Of a stretch of 42,814 nt of DNA, positions 1 through 8,343 are shown piece by piece. The notes beneath the pieces were generated by a model. The model searched no databases. It saw only the letters and a list, made by a program, of their open reading frames with translations, and had not been told where the DNA came from. The DNA is from Fundidesulfovibrio soli (GTDB lineage: Bacteria; Desulfobacterota; Desulfovibrionia; Desulfovibrionales; Desulfovibrionaceae): positions 1-42,814 of the forward strand of contig NZ_JAKZKW010000028.1 in the NCBI RefSeq assembly GCF_022808695.1, read 5' to 3'. A program made the position numbers and the translations under genes. Within the stretch, counting starts at the first letter, position 1. Each line of letters starts with the position of its first letter.

Positions 1-72
1 CCAGGATATTCTTCAAATATATCCTGGGGCCGTGCCGCCTGTGGGCCAGGGACGCCGACTACAACCCCTAAA
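1..72 (+). repeat. Long hairpin with conserved loop, copy 1 (cut by window start)
   Basis: The window opens inside the left arm of a hairpin. CCAGGATAT (1-9) pairs perfectly with ATATCCTGG (19-27) across the 9-nt loop TCTTCAAAT (10-18). The right arm appears to run on to about 53, with its partner lost outside the window, and is followed by GACTACAACCC (57-67). The same loop occurs near 21815 and 42780, and the same downstream 11-mer follows the 21.8-kb copy. The base pairs next to the loop differ from the other copies but still pair (TAT/ATA here, TGT/ACA there), which supports a selected fold. It lies just after the stop codon of the glycosyltransferase gene. Its function is unknown. Confidence 0.7.
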
Positions 73-83
73 ACCCGTCCGGT

Positions 84-761
84 TCAATCCCCCGGTTCCA
101 GCAGGGCCTGCCTTTCGCTCACGCCCGCCGCATCCAACCCGCGCCCCGCGTCGTACACACCCACCACGTCCTCGATCACCTTTACCGAACGAGCACGTCT
201 CCAGTAGCGCCGGATGTTCACGAAGTCCGCCTGATAGCCGCCCTCCGACGTCCAGCCGCGCCCGCGCGTCAGCGCCAGATCGCGCGCCACGCACACGCAC
301 AGGGTGTCAACGTTGCACTGCCTGAGCACCTGGCTGTCCGGCCCCGGACGCGGCAGCAGGCCCACGTCCGGGAAGGCGCGGCTCACGTCGATCCTGGCCA
401 CGATCAGCTCGTGTTCCAAGTGCGGCATGTAGCTGGCCAGTGCCGATTCCGTGAAGGCGTTGTCGTCGTCCAGGAAGAGCAGGTGCGAGCCTTTGGCCAG
501 AGGCAGCAGGTTGTCGCGGATGCGGTGCCCGAAATCGCCGTATTTGGGGAAATCAACGAAGCGCGCGGGCAGGTCCACATGCGGGCGGAGGCCCTTGAGC
601 CCGTCGAAGCCCACCAGCCACTCCACCTGGCCAGGTGCAAGCAGCCCCAGGGCCTCCGCGTGGCGCGTCGCGGCCTCAAGGCTGCGCCCGGCCTGCTCCA
701 GGGCCAGGGGCCTGTCGCCCCGGCTGGGCGTGATGACGCTGAAGATCGTGCTGGGGCGCAT
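84..761 (-). CDS. Family 2-like (GT-A) glycosyltransferase
   Basis: A 225-residue protein that probably transfers a sugar from a nucleotide-sugar donor. The N-terminus (IFSVITPSRGDRP, about residues 5-17) is the usual GT-A opening strand and loop. FLDDDNAF near residue 98 is the metal-binding acidic motif. There is no signal peptide or membrane segment, so it should act in the cytoplasm. The frame is open further upstream, but the extra 104 residues look nothing like a glycosyltransferase, while ATG 761 has AGGAGAGG just before it. It stands alone: the neighbours on the right are on the other strand and no polysaccharide cluster is nearby, so the acceptor cannot be inferred. Its 3' end abuts the conserved-loop hairpin at the window edge. 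The family call is good; substrate specificity is unknown. Confidence 0.75.
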   Translation of the reverse strand: MRPSTIFSVITPSRGDRPLALEQAGRSLEAATRHAEALGLLAPGQVEWLVGFDGLKGLRPHVDLPARFVDFPKYGDFGHRIRDNLLPLAKGSHLLFLDDDNAFTESALASYMPHLEHELIVARIDVSRAFPDVGLLPRPGPDSQVLRQCNVDTLCVCVARDLALTRGRGWTSEGGYQADFVNIRRYWRRARSVKVIEDVVGVYDAGRGLDAAGVSERQALLEPGD

Positions 762-876
762 GGACCTCTCCTGCCTGGCAGCTTTACCAAATCGTCCGGG
801 CTGCGTATATGGCGCGCTGCATGGGTCCGCGCACCTTCCCGGGCGGGCGGGCCAAACCACCACTGGAGACCAAGCG

Positions 877-1140
877 ATGAAAGGCGTCTGGGACGATCTG
901 GACAAGGAACGCGTCAGCCATGCCGTGCTCACGGCCTTCGGCTCTGACGAGTATCTGGAGCTGCTGGCCCGCATCAACAACGCCGACACCCCGGAAGAGG
1001 TGCGCCAGGCCCGCGCGGAACTGAAGGACATCATGGCCCTCTGGCGCCAGGAGTGCCCCGAGTACGCCTTCATGGTGGACTGCCTCTATCTTTTCTCGGA
1101 AAAGATGGAGATCTATCTGACCGCCTCGGAGCCTGCGTGA
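877..1140 (+). CDS. Small conserved-looking protein of unknown function, coupled to tag
   Basis: An 87-residue acidic, probably helical protein with no signal peptide or membrane segment. I do not recognise a family. It has a run of charged helices (PEEVRQARAELKDIM at about residues 44-58) and a C-terminal segment with scattered Cys and Tyr. ATG 877 has a GGAG-like site about six bases upstream. The last four bases (GTGA, 1137-1140) are shared with the GTG start of the tag gene, so the two are almost certainly co-translated. The coupling suggests co-expression with the DNA glycosylase, but does not show that this protein acts in repair. Confidence 0.7.
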   Translation: MKGVWDDLDKERVSHAVLTAFGSDEYLELLARINNADTPEEVRQARAELKDIMALWRQECPEYAFMVDCLYLFSEKMEIYLTASEPA

Positions 1141-1733
1141 GCGCCGTCCCCGGTCCCGACGGCAGGCCGCGCTGCCCCTGGAGCCTGGGGCATCCGCTGC
1201 TGCTCGAATACCATGACGCAGAGTGGGGCGCGCCCCTGCGCGACGACCGGGTTCTCTTCGAACTGCTGATACTGGAGGGCTTCCAGGCCGGGCTCTCCTG
1301 GCTGACCATCCTCAAGCGCCGGGAGGGCTTCCGCCAGGCCTTCCAGGGATTCGCCCCCCAGGTGGTGGCGGGCTACAGCAAGGCGGACATGGAGCGGCTG
1401 ATGGCCGACGCCGGCATCATCCGCAACCGCCTCAAGGTGGAGGCCGCACCGGTCAATGCCAGGGCCTTCATGAAGGTCCAGGCCAGCCACGGCAGCTTCG
1501 CCGATTATTTCTGGGGATTCGTGGACGGGCGTCCCGTGGTCAACGCCTGGAAGGAGATGTCCCAGGTGCCCGCCGTGACGCCCCTGGCCGAGAAAGTCAG
1601 CAAGGACATGAAGGCCAAGGGGTTCAAGTTCGTGGGGCCGGTGAGCGTCTACGCCTATTTGCAGTCGGCCGGGCTGGTCAACGACCACCTGGAAAGCTGC
1701 TTCCGCTTCGCGGAGACTACCGGGAAGGGCTGA
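1137..1733 (+). CDS. tag: DNA-3-methyladenine glycosylase I
   Basis: A 198-residue base-excision repair enzyme that removes 3-methyladenine from alkylated DNA. Family hallmarks are visible: RCPW near residue 12, YHDAEWG at 25-31, LEGFQAGLSW with the Glu and Trp of the base-binding pocket, and GIIRNRLK. The four zinc ligands known from E. coli Tag are present with the same spacing: C13 and H26 at the N-terminus, and the His and Cys of NDHLESC at the C-terminus. The length matches the family (about 190). The GTG start at 1137 is chosen because it gives a four-base overlap with the upstream gene and begins just before the conserved region. An ATG at 1053 would add 28 residues read from inside the upstream gene. 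Confidence 0.93.
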   Translation: MSAVPGPDGRPRCPWSLGHPLLLEYHDAEWGAPLRDDRVLFELLILEGFQAGLSWLTILKRREGFRQAFQGFAPQVVAGYSKADMERLMADAGIIRNRLKVEAAPVNARAFMKVQASHGSFADYFWGFVDGRPVVNAWKEMSQVPAVTPLAEKVSKDMKAKGFKFVGPVSVYAYLQSAGLVNDHLESCFRFAETTGKG

Positions 1734-1735
1734 AG

Positions 1736-2605
1736 CTACCTCCTGGCCGCCAACAGCCCGCCCAGGGCGGCCATGCACGCCGCCAGGGCCACCATGGCGG
1801 CCATCTCCTCCAGGGGCATGGGCGCGAGCCTGATCCACAGAGGGGGGCCGTGGAGCCGCCCGGCCAGGACCAGGCGCAGGGCCGCCAGCGCCGCCAGCCC
1901 CAGCAGGGACCCCGCCAGGCCCGTCAGCGCCGCGCTCACCACCCAGGGCAGGCGCACGAACCATTCCTTCGCGCCCACCAGGCGCATCAGCTCCACTTCG
2001 GCCCTGCGGCCCTCCAAGCACAGCCTGGCGGAAAGATACGCCACCAGGGCGACCGCCAGGGCCAGCGCCCCCGCCAGCGGCCACAACGCAGCGGCCGAGA
2101 GGCTGCGCAGGGCCTGTGCCACGTCCAACTGCGCGGGGGCGATGCGCACCCGCTCCACGCCGGGCAGGGCCTTGAGCCGCTCCAGCAGCTCCAGCGCGGG
2201 GGCTGTGTCCGCTGCGCGCACCGCGAACGAGGCCAAGGCCTTGGGCGGCAGGGGGGCGGACCCGCCCGCGCGGGGAAAATCGTAGCCCTCGTCCAGGGTG
2301 GAGCGCAGGCTCTCCAGCGACTCCTCCGGGGTGAGCCCGGTGAGTTCGTCCACGCCGGGCATGGCCCGGATCAGCTCCCACTGGCGGCGCACCTCGGCCA
2401 GGCCGGTCCCCGGTTTCCAGTAGATGCGGAATTGAGCGTGCCCGTGCTTTTCGAGCAGGTTGCCCTCCAGGTTGGCCAGGAACAGCCCCAGCCCCCCGGC
2501 CAGGAAGCAGGCCAGGGCCAGCGCCAGCGCGGCCATGAGGTGCAGCCCGGGGGCTCCGCCGATCTGCAGGAAGGCACGCGCCAGCGCCCGGCGCAGAAGG
2601 ATCAC
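1736..2605 (-). CDS. ftsX: Cell-division ABC transporter permease FtsX
   Basis: A 289-residue inner-membrane protein. The layout is typical of FtsX: a cytoplasmic N-terminus, a first hydrophobic segment (about residues 22-45), a large extracytoplasmic loop (about 46-165, with PGVDELTGLTPEESLESL), then three C-terminal segments (roughly 168-190, 215-240, 262-285). The GAKEWFVRLPWV stretch between segments 2 and 3 resembles the coupling region that contacts FtsE. Translation starts at GTG 2605, sharing GTGA with the ftsE stop, so the pair is translationally coupled. FtsEX links the divisome to peptidoglycan hydrolase activation. The gene converges with tag, with two bases between the stops, so transcription of one probably reads into the other. 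Confidence 0.9.
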   Translation of the reverse strand: MILLRRALARAFLQIGGAPGLHLMAALALALACFLAGGLGLFLANLEGNLLEKHGHAQFRIYWKPGTGLAEVRRQWELIRAMPGVDELTGLTPEESLESLRSTLDEGYDFPRAGGSAPLPPKALASFAVRAADTAPALELLERLKALPGVERVRIAPAQLDVAQALRSLSAAALWPLAGALALAVALVAYLSARLCLEGRRAEVELMRLVGAKEWFVRLPWVVSAALTGLAGSLLGLAALAALRLVLAGRLHGPPLWIRLAPMPLEEMAAMVALAACMAALGGLLAARR

Positions 2606-3288
2606 GCCGCACCCTCGCCGGGGTGGGCGCCGCCGGATTGCCCCAGGAAACCGGCCTCAAGATTGAGCACGCGGGCCTGCGGGGTGGCTGCGACGATGTC
2701 GTGGTTGTGGGTGGCCATGAGGATGGTCACGCCGTGGGCGTGGAACTGCTTGAACACGTCCATGAGGCGCAGGGCCATGTCGCGGTCCAGGTTGCCGGTG
2801 GGCTCGTCCGCCAGGATGACCTTGGGCCCGGCCACCATGGCCCGGGCGATGGCCACGCGCTGCTGCTCGCCGCCGGAGAGCACCGCGCAGGGCAGGCCAG
2901 CCGCGCGCTCAAGCTCCAGGGCGGCCAGCACGGAGTCCACCCGGCGGGCGATCTGCCCCTCGGGCAGGCCGCAGACCTCCAGGGGCAGGCGCACGTTCTC
3001 GGCCACGGTGCGGTCGGGAAGTATCTTGAAGTCCTGGAAGACCACGGCCACGTCGCGGCGCAGCAGGGGCAGTCTGCAGCGCGTAAGCGCCGCAAGGTCG
3101 TACCCCGCGATTCGCGCCTTGCCTGCCTGCAGGGGCAGCTGCCCGTGCAGGATGCGCAGAAGCGTGGTCTTGCCCGCCCCGGAGCGGCCCGTGAGGAAGG
3201 CGAACTCCCCCTTGTGGACCCGGAAGCTCACGGCCTGGAGCGCCTTGTGCCCGCCGAAGGCGTGCGAAAGGTGCACGGCCGAAATCAT
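2602..3288 (-). CDS. ftsE: Cell-division ATP-binding protein FtsE
   Basis: A 228-residue ABC ATPase that partners FtsX at the division site. Visible motifs: Walker A GRSGAGKTT (about 34-42), Q-loop VVFQDFKIL, signature LSGGEQQR (about 138-145), Walker B VILADEPTGNLD, and the H-loop His in ATHNHD. The short length without extra domains and the immediate ftsX partner separate it from LolD or MacB-type ATPases. ATG 3288 is the natural start. The last bases overlap the ftsX start. The region upstream (3289-3384) is strikingly AT-rich for this genome and probably carries the promoter. Confidence 0.93.
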   Translation of the reverse strand: MISAVHLSHAFGGHKALQAVSFRVHKGEFAFLTGRSGAGKTTLLRILHGQLPLQAGKARIAGYDLAALTRCRLPLLRRDVAVVFQDFKILPDRTVAENVRLPLEVCGLPEGQIARRVDSVLAALELERAAGLPCAVLSGGEQQRVAIARAMVAGPKVILADEPTGNLDRDMALRLMDVFKQFHAHGVTILMATHNHDIVAATPQARVLNLEAGFLGQSGGAHPGEGAA

Positions 3289-3315
3289 CCCTGCCCCCGG
3301 CGGCCTAGTGTAACG

Positions 3316-3370
3316 TCCGAAAAATAATTGAAATAATTACTCTTTCCCTTGCAAAACATATGCATGTTTT
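3316..3370 (-). promoter_or_regulatory. AT-rich gap between ftsE and nrdJ with a short inverted repeat
   Basis: This 96-bp gap separates the nrdJ stop from the ftsE start, both on the minus strand. It is far more AT-rich than anything around it (3320-3350). It holds the inverted repeat AAAACAT-ATGC-ATGTTTT (3353-3370). Read on the minus strand, the repeat lies just past the nrdJ stop and could be part of its terminator; the AT-rich block after it could hold the ftsE promoter. No clear -35/-10 pair with standard spacing could be assigned, so this is only a candidate regulatory stretch. Confidence 0.35.
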
Positions 3371-3384
3371 TCAAGGACGCGACA

Positions 3385-5619
3385 CTAGCCGCACTTGGTG
3401 AAGCCGCAGGCCTTGCACACGTAGCAGCCTTCCTCGAAGGTCAGCTCGTGGTCGCAGTCAGGGCAGGTGGGCGTGGTCAGGGACTTCACGCCGTCGCCCA
3501 TGGTGCGGCCCTGCATGTAGCGGCGCTCAAGCACCCAGGCCACGGAGTCCGGCAGGGAGAGCAGCAGCCCCTTCTTCTGGAACACCGGGTTCTCGCCGCC
3601 GATGCCCTTGAGCTGGCCCACCACGTCGGCCACGTCCACGCCTGAGCGCAGAGCCAGGGAGACGAGCCTGCCGATGGCCTCGGCCTTGGCCGTGATGGAG
3701 CGGCCGGACTTGCCGATGGTGGCGAACACCTCGAAGGGTTTGCCGTCCACCTCGTTCACGGTGAGGTAGAGGTCGCCGTAGCCGGTCTTGACCTTCTGGG
3801 TGAAGCCGTAGACCACGTCCGGCCGGTTGCGCACCTTGGACTCCTGGCGGTCGTCGGCCTTCTCCTTCTTGGAGCCGTCGCCGGTGCAGAGCACCTGGGC
3901 GGACTTGCAGCCGTCGCGATACACGGTGACGCCCTTGCAGCCCAGTTCGTAGGCCAGCCAGTAGATGCGCCAGATGTCGTCCTGCACGGCGGAGTTGGGC
4001 AGGTTCACGGTCTTGGAGACGGCGTTGTCAGTGTACTTCTGGAAGGCGGCCTGCATCTTCAGGTGCCACACGGGCTCGATGTCCATGGCCGTGACGAAGG
4101 TGCGGCGCAGCTCTTCGGGGATGTAGTCGATGTGCTTGATGGAGCCCTTGGCGGCCACCTCCTCCATGAGCTTGGGGGAGTGGCACTGGGCGGCCTTCAC
4201 CGCGGCCTCGAAGTAGGGGTTGGACTCCACCAGCTTCTCGCCGTCCATCACGTGGCGCGCGAAGGAGAGCGCGAACAGCGGCTCGATGCCCGAGGAGCAG
4301 CCCGCCAGGATGGAGAGCGTGCCCGTGGGCGCGATGGTGGTGGTGGTGGCGTTGCGGAAGGGGCCCTGCTTGTGCTGGGCGTAGACCGAGCCCTCGAAGT
4401 TGGGGAAGGCGCCGCGCTCCTCGGCCAGGACCTTGGACGCGGCCTTGGACTCGTCCTGCATGAAGTCCATGATCTTCTCGGCCAGGCGCAGGGCCTCCTG
4501 GGAGTCGTAGGGGATCTCCAGCTGATAGAGCAGGTCCGCGAAGCCCATGACGCCCAGGCCGATCTTGCGGTTGGCGCGCACCATGTCGCTGATGCGCTCC
4601 AGCGGGTAGACCGAGGCCTCGATCACGTTGTCCAGGAAGCGCACGGCCAGGTGGATGACGCGCTTGAGCTCGTCCCAGTCCACGCCGTCGCGGGTGTCGG
4701 CCTTCATCAGGGCCAGGTTCACCGAGCCCAGGTTGCATGCCTCGTAGGGCAGCAGGGGCTGCTCGCCGCAGGGGTTGGTGGACTCGATCTCGCCCAGGGC
4801 CGGGGTGGGGTTGTCGCGGTTGATGCGGTCCAGGAAGATGATGCCCGGATCGCCCGACTCCCACGCCTTCTGCACCAGCAGGGAGAACACCTCCCGGGCC
4901 TTGAGCCTGGTGATGACCTCCTTGGAGTGCGGGGCCACCAGGTCGTACTCCTCGTCGGCCTCCACGGCCTGCATGAAGGCCTCGGTGAGTGCCACGGAAA
5001 TATTGAAGTTGTTGAGGTCTCCCTCGCGCTCCTTGCAGCGGATGAACTCGAGGATGTCCGGGTGGTCCACGCGCAGGATGCCCATGTTGGCGCCACGGCG
5101 CGTGCCGCCCTGCTTCACCTGCTCGGTGGCGGTGTTGAAGATGCGCATGAAGGACACCGGGCCGGAGGCCACGCCGCCCGTGGAGCCCACCCGGGAGTTC
5201 ACCGGGCGCAGCCGCGAGAAGGAGAAGCCCGTGCCGCCGCCGGACTTGTGGATCAGGGCCGCGTGCTTCACCGCGTCGAAGATCTCGTCCATGGAGTCGC
5301 CCACGGGGATCACGAAGCAGGCCGCCAGCTGGCCCAGGTCCGTGCCCGCGTTCATCAGAGTGGGCGAGTTGGGCAGGAACTTGAAGGAGGTCATCAGGTC
5401 GTAGAAGGCCCGGGCGAGCGCGTCCGGCTTCCAGGAGGACGTGGCGAACAGCGTCTCCTGGCCCGCAATGGCATCGGCCACGCGCCAGAAGAGCTCCTGC
5501 TCGGTTTCTATGGCTTCGCCCTGGGGGCCTTTGCGCAGGTAGCGCTTGGCGAGGACGACCTTGGCGTTCTGGTTCAAACCGGGCTCGGGCAGGTCCGCCG
5601 GGATGCTGGAGACGGGCAT
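3385..5619 (-). CDS. nrdJ: Vitamin B12-dependent (class II) ribonucleoside-diphosphate reductase
   Basis: A 744-residue enzyme that makes deoxyribonucleotides using an adenosylcobalamin-generated thiyl radical, needing no oxygen. The active-site block NPCGEQPLLPYEACNLGS (about 286-303) carries the Asn, thiyl Cys and Glu of the catalytic centre; APTGTLSILAGCSSGIEP (about 430-447) is the other family signature. A zinc-ribbon tail with CPDC and CKAC pairs sits at about 719-744, typical of NrdJ. ATG 5619 follows AAGGAG. Neighbouring genes are unrelated, so it is probably monocistronic. The leader was searched by eye for a cobalamin riboswitch (B12-box) and for NrdR boxes; neither was seen. Confidence 0.95.
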   Translation of the reverse strand: MPVSSIPADLPEPGLNQNAKVVLAKRYLRKGPQGEAIETEQELFWRVADAIAGQETLFATSSWKPDALARAFYDLMTSFKFLPNSPTLMNAGTDLGQLAACFVIPVGDSMDEIFDAVKHAALIHKSGGGTGFSFSRLRPVNSRVGSTGGVASGPVSFMRIFNTATEQVKQGGTRRGANMGILRVDHPDILEFIRCKEREGDLNNFNISVALTEAFMQAVEADEEYDLVAPHSKEVITRLKAREVFSLLVQKAWESGDPGIIFLDRINRDNPTPALGEIESTNPCGEQPLLPYEACNLGSVNLALMKADTRDGVDWDELKRVIHLAVRFLDNVIEASVYPLERISDMVRANRKIGLGVMGFADLLYQLEIPYDSQEALRLAEKIMDFMQDESKAASKVLAEERGAFPNFEGSVYAQHKQGPFRNATTTTIAPTGTLSILAGCSSGIEPLFALSFARHVMDGEKLVESNPYFEAAVKAAQCHSPKLMEEVAAKGSIKHIDYIPEELRRTFVTAMDIEPVWHLKMQAAFQKYTDNAVSKTVNLPNSAVQDDIWRIYWLAYELGCKGVTVYRDGCKSAQVLCTGDGSKKEKADDRQESKVRNRPDVVYGFTQKVKTGYGDLYLTVNEVDGKPFEVFATIGKSGRSITAKAEAIGRLVSLALRSGVDVADVVGQLKGIGGENPVFQKKGLLLSLPDSVAWVLERRYMQGRTMGDGVKSLTTPTCPDCDHELTFEEGCYVCKACGFTKCG

Positions 5620-6034
5620 GGAGACTCCTTCAAAAAAGGAAATGATACTGCTGGATGTCGTTCGAGGGCCGAATGGCCGCAGCCGGGATTCTTAATTCAA
5701 AATCGCCTGGAAAGCCACAGGGTTTGGGCCGCGCGGGGGCGCTTCGAGTGTTCGCATCCTGTTCCTAACTCTGCAAAGATCGTGGCATCATTGGGGATAA
5801 ATTTTTAGCTTACAACTTGGTCAGGCCCCCCCCGGACGGACGCGGGCCTCCCGTTGCCGCCTGCATCCTCAAAGGAAGCTTTCGGAATTTTAGGCACGGG
5901 CGTGCGTTCCGCGAACGCGGGATGGCGCTCATTCAGGAGGCGTGATCGTACAGGTGCGGGCGGGCTTGCCCCCTCCTTGTTGCGGGAGTATGCCGGGCGC
6001 GCGTCTTTGCGAAAATGTGATCGTTGGGGGAACC
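5620..6034. other. Divergent intergenic region between nrdJ and the DUF554 gene
   Basis: These 415 bases must hold the promoters for nrdJ (leftward) and the DUF554 gene (rightward). No gene with credible coding character is seen. The stretch at about 5790-5815 is AT-rich (GGGATAAATTTTTAGC) and may belong to the nrdJ promoter. GCGTTC-CGC-GAACGC (5903-5917) is a small perfect hairpin on the rightward side. No riboswitch was recognised. Confidence 0.4.
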
Positions 6035-6754
6035 ATGCTCGGACCATACGTCAACGGCGTCTCCGTGGTGATAGGCAGCGTGTTCGGCGGCGCGCTGGGC
6101 GAGCGCATGAGCGCCAACCTGCGCAACAGGATGCCCCACGTGTTCGGCTGCTGCTCCATGGCGCTCGGCGTGGCCATGATCGTCAAGGTCAACGCCCTGC
6201 CTCCCGTGGTGCTGGCCCTGGTGCTGGGGGCCATCATCGGGGAGCTCGTCCACCTGGAGCGCGGCATCCGCAGCCTTGCCGGGAAGCTGCGCAAGCTGGT
6301 GGAGAAGGTGGCCCCGGCCCCCAAGGGAGGCATAAGCCACGAGGACTTCCTGGAGCGCTTCGTGGCGCTCATGGTGCTGTTCTGCGTCAGCGGCACCAGC
6401 GTGTTCGGCTCCATGAACGAGGGCATCACCGGCGACCCGACCCTGCTGCTGGTCAAGGCCGTGCTGGACCTGTTCACCTCGGCCATCTTCGCGGCGTCGC
6501 TGGGCTACGCGGTGGCCGCCCTGGCCGTTCCGCAACTGGCCATCCAGGCCGCGCTTTTCGGGGCCTCCACCTTGATCATGCCCCTGACCACCCCGGCCAT
6601 GGTGGCGGATTTCTCGGCCTGCGGCGGGGTCATCATGCTGGCCACGGGCTTCCGCATCTGCGAGATCAAATCCATGGCCGTGGCCAACTGGCTGCCGGCG
6701 CTGTTCATCGTCATGCCGCTCTCCGCCCTGTGGGCGCGGGTGATGCCCCACTAG
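6035..6754 (+). CDS. DUF554 family integral membrane protein
   Basis: A 239-residue inner-membrane protein of the DUF554 family (known in E. coli as YdfK/YqgA-type proteins), whose transported substrate or role is not established. The sequence shows the family's glycine-rich opening (GPYVNGVSVVIGSVFGGALG, about 3-22), LALVLGAIIGELVHLERGI, and the strongly conserved central block FVALMVLFCVSGTSVFGSMNEGITGD (about residues 108-133), with six or seven hydrophobic segments in all. ATG 6035 is chosen because it follows a G-rich site and begins exactly at the conserved N-terminus; upstream starts in frame add 31 residues without membrane character. It stands alone, divergent from nrdJ. Confidence 0.85.
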   Translation: MLGPYVNGVSVVIGSVFGGALGERMSANLRNRMPHVFGCCSMALGVAMIVKVNALPPVVLALVLGAIIGELVHLERGIRSLAGKLRKLVEKVAPAPKGGISHEDFLERFVALMVLFCVSGTSVFGSMNEGITGDPTLLLVKAVLDLFTSAIFAASLGYAVAALAVPQLAIQAALFGASTLIMPLTTPAMVADFSACGGVIMLATGFRICEIKSMAVANWLPALFIVMPLSALWARVMPH

Positions 6755-6907
6755 CCCCGCCCTTCACCGGCCGTCGCAAAACTCCGGGAAATCCGACATC
6801 CGGCCTTGTGCTTTCCGCCATGCGATATTAGGAATTATACTGAGAAGAATCGCACCAGGCGAGCCCTGCACATGGGGGAGCCTGCCAAACCCCCAAGGAG
6901 CGGAATA

Positions 6908-7408
6908 ATGCGCCCGGCAAGCAACATTCTCCTCGCGGTCGCCATCGTCCTGTCCACGGTGAGCGCGTCCCTGGCCCAGATCGAGATCTACGACGCCAAC
7001 AACCAGGACCTGGGCATGGTGACCTCGCCCAATACGCTGGGATTCTACAATCAGAAGATCGGCAAGTTCTTCGAACTGGACATGACCACCTACAACCTGC
7101 AGAACGTCTACCTCTTCTACAAGACGGACGACTGCTCCGGCCAGGCCTACGCGCTCTATGCGCTGACCGGGTACATGGTCCGCTCCGGCAACAACATCTA
7201 TGAGCACACGGGGGAGACGGAGAGTTTCAACTCCACCAGCTATTACTGGAACGCCCAGTGCTACAAGGCCACCGCGGCGCTGCGGTTCTACGGCAAGGTG
7301 AACCCGTTCGCGGGCATGTTGCCGTTCACCCTTCCCGTGAAGCCGCCCTTCCACTACAGCGTCAAGCACTCGACCAAGGCCGTGGTGGTGCCCATGCCCA
7401 TCAGCTGA
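6908..7408 (+). CDS. Secreted protein of unknown function
   Basis: A 166-residue exported protein. Residues 1-23 form a clear Sec signal peptide (hydrophobic core ILLAVAIVLSTVSAS, cleavage after SLA-Q). The mature part is rich in Tyr, Asn and Thr and has two Cys residues (in DDCSG and NAQCY) that could form a disulfide in the periplasm. There is no lipobox, membrane anchor or recognised domain. ATG 6908 follows a good AAGGAG. A small hairpin (TGGGGG 6873-6878 with CCCCCA 6890-6895) lies directly before the ribosome-binding site. It converges with the pseudouridine synthase gene. I do not recognise a family. Confidence 0.8.
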   Translation: MRPASNILLAVAIVLSTVSASLAQIEIYDANNQDLGMVTSPNTLGFYNQKIGKFFELDMTTYNLQNVYLFYKTDDCSGQAYALYALTGYMVRSGNNIYEHTGETESFNSTSYYWNAQCYKATAALRFYGKVNPFAGMLPFTLPVKPPFHYSVKHSTKAVVVPMPIS

Positions 7409-7423
7409 GGCTGGCGGCCCTGT

Positions 7424-8317
7424 TCAGGGGAGGAAGGGGCCTGCGTCCCACCGCCCGCTCCAGGGCGGCGGGCAGGCGAACGTCTCCTCCCCGATGGTTA
7501 GCTTCCAGGCGTGCAGGCGCATGGGCGGCTTGCCGCCGCCGTACTTGGCGTCCCCGGCGATGGGGTGCCCGCGCGAGGCCAGCTGCGCCCTGATCTGGTG
7601 GGTGCGGCCCGTGAGCAGGCGCACCTCCAGGAGCGCCCTGTCCGCCTCGATGCGCAGGGGCACGGCCACCAGCCGGGCCTCCTTGCCCTCCTCCCCGGCC
7701 TCCATGCGCTCGCGCCCCGGCGCGCCGGCCTTCTCCAGCCTGTCCGCCATTTCCACCGGCTCGCGCAGGGCTGAAAGGCCCCATTCCCCCAGCACCCAGC
7801 ACAGGTAGCGTTTGTCCGTCTCCCTCGCGGCCAGCATGGCGTGAGCCCTGGTCAGGGCCTGGTGCGTGCGCGCGGCCAGGAGCACGCCGGAGGTGTCGCG
7901 GTCCAGCCGGTGCGCGATTGTCGGCACGAAGGCGCTGCCCGCGAAGGCCTGGGCGAGCCTGGTCTGCACGGAGTCGGTCCAGCCGCTGCCCGGGTGCACG
8001 GGCAGCCCTGCGGGTTTGGCGATCACCAGCCAGTCGGGCGTTTCGGCCAGCACGGGCAGGTCCAGCGGAGCGCCTGCCCCTGCCCGCTCCTCAACGGGAC
8101 GCAGCTCGGCGAAGGGCGGGATGCGCACGCTCTGGCCCTCGGCCACGCGGTCGAAGGGCTTGGCGCGTTTGCCGTCCACGCGCACCTGTCCGGTCCTGAT
8201 CCAGCGCATGAGCACCGAGCCGGGGGCGTCCTCGCCGAGCACGCGCCCCAGGTATTGCACGAGCTTCTGCCCGGCCTCGGCTGCGCTGACGGTGCGGATG
8301 TTGGGATTTGGCTTCAT
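7424..8317 (-). CDS. RluC/RluD-type pseudouridine synthase
   Basis: A 297-residue enzyme converting specific uridines of 23S rRNA (or another RNA) to pseudouridine. An S4-like RNA-binding region lies at about residues 15-70 (VLMRWIRTGQVRVDGKRAKPFDRV). The catalytic domain shows HRLDRDTSGVLL (about 139-150), with the Asp that attacks the base, and GRTHQIRAQLASRGHPIAGDAKYG near 240, both diagnostic of the RluA/C/D family. KPAGLPVHPGSG is the usual motif I. ATG 8317 gives the full S4 domain. The position modified cannot be decided from sequence alone. A cluster of GC-rich hairpins lies directly upstream. Confidence 0.9.
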   Translation of the reverse strand: MKPNPNIRTVSAAEAGQKLVQYLGRVLGEDAPGSVLMRWIRTGQVRVDGKRAKPFDRVAEGQSVRIPPFAELRPVEERAGAGAPLDLPVLAETPDWLVIAKPAGLPVHPGSGWTDSVQTRLAQAFAGSAFVPTIAHRLDRDTSGVLLAARTHQALTRAHAMLAARETDKRYLCWVLGEWGLSALREPVEMADRLEKAGAPGRERMEAGEEGKEARLVAVPLRIEADRALLEVRLLTGRTHQIRAQLASRGHPIAGDAKYGGGKPPMRLHAWKLTIGEETFACPPPWSGRWDAGPFLP

Positions 8318-8343
8318 GGAGACTTGGAGAGGGGGAGGGAATC

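Noticed and set aside
72-100. tRNA T-arm-like stretch (GGTTCAATCC) near the window start
   Set aside because: No acceptor, D-arm or anticodon arm around it; it overlaps the stop region of the glycosyltransferase gene.
1223-3313. Long plus-strand frame over tag, ftsX and ftsE
   Set aside because: It is the shadow of the clearly recognisable tag, ftsX and ftsE genes and has no independent motif.
5620-5830. Cobalamin riboswitch upstream of nrdJ
   Set aside because: Expected from biology, but no B12-box or typical stem set could be seen.
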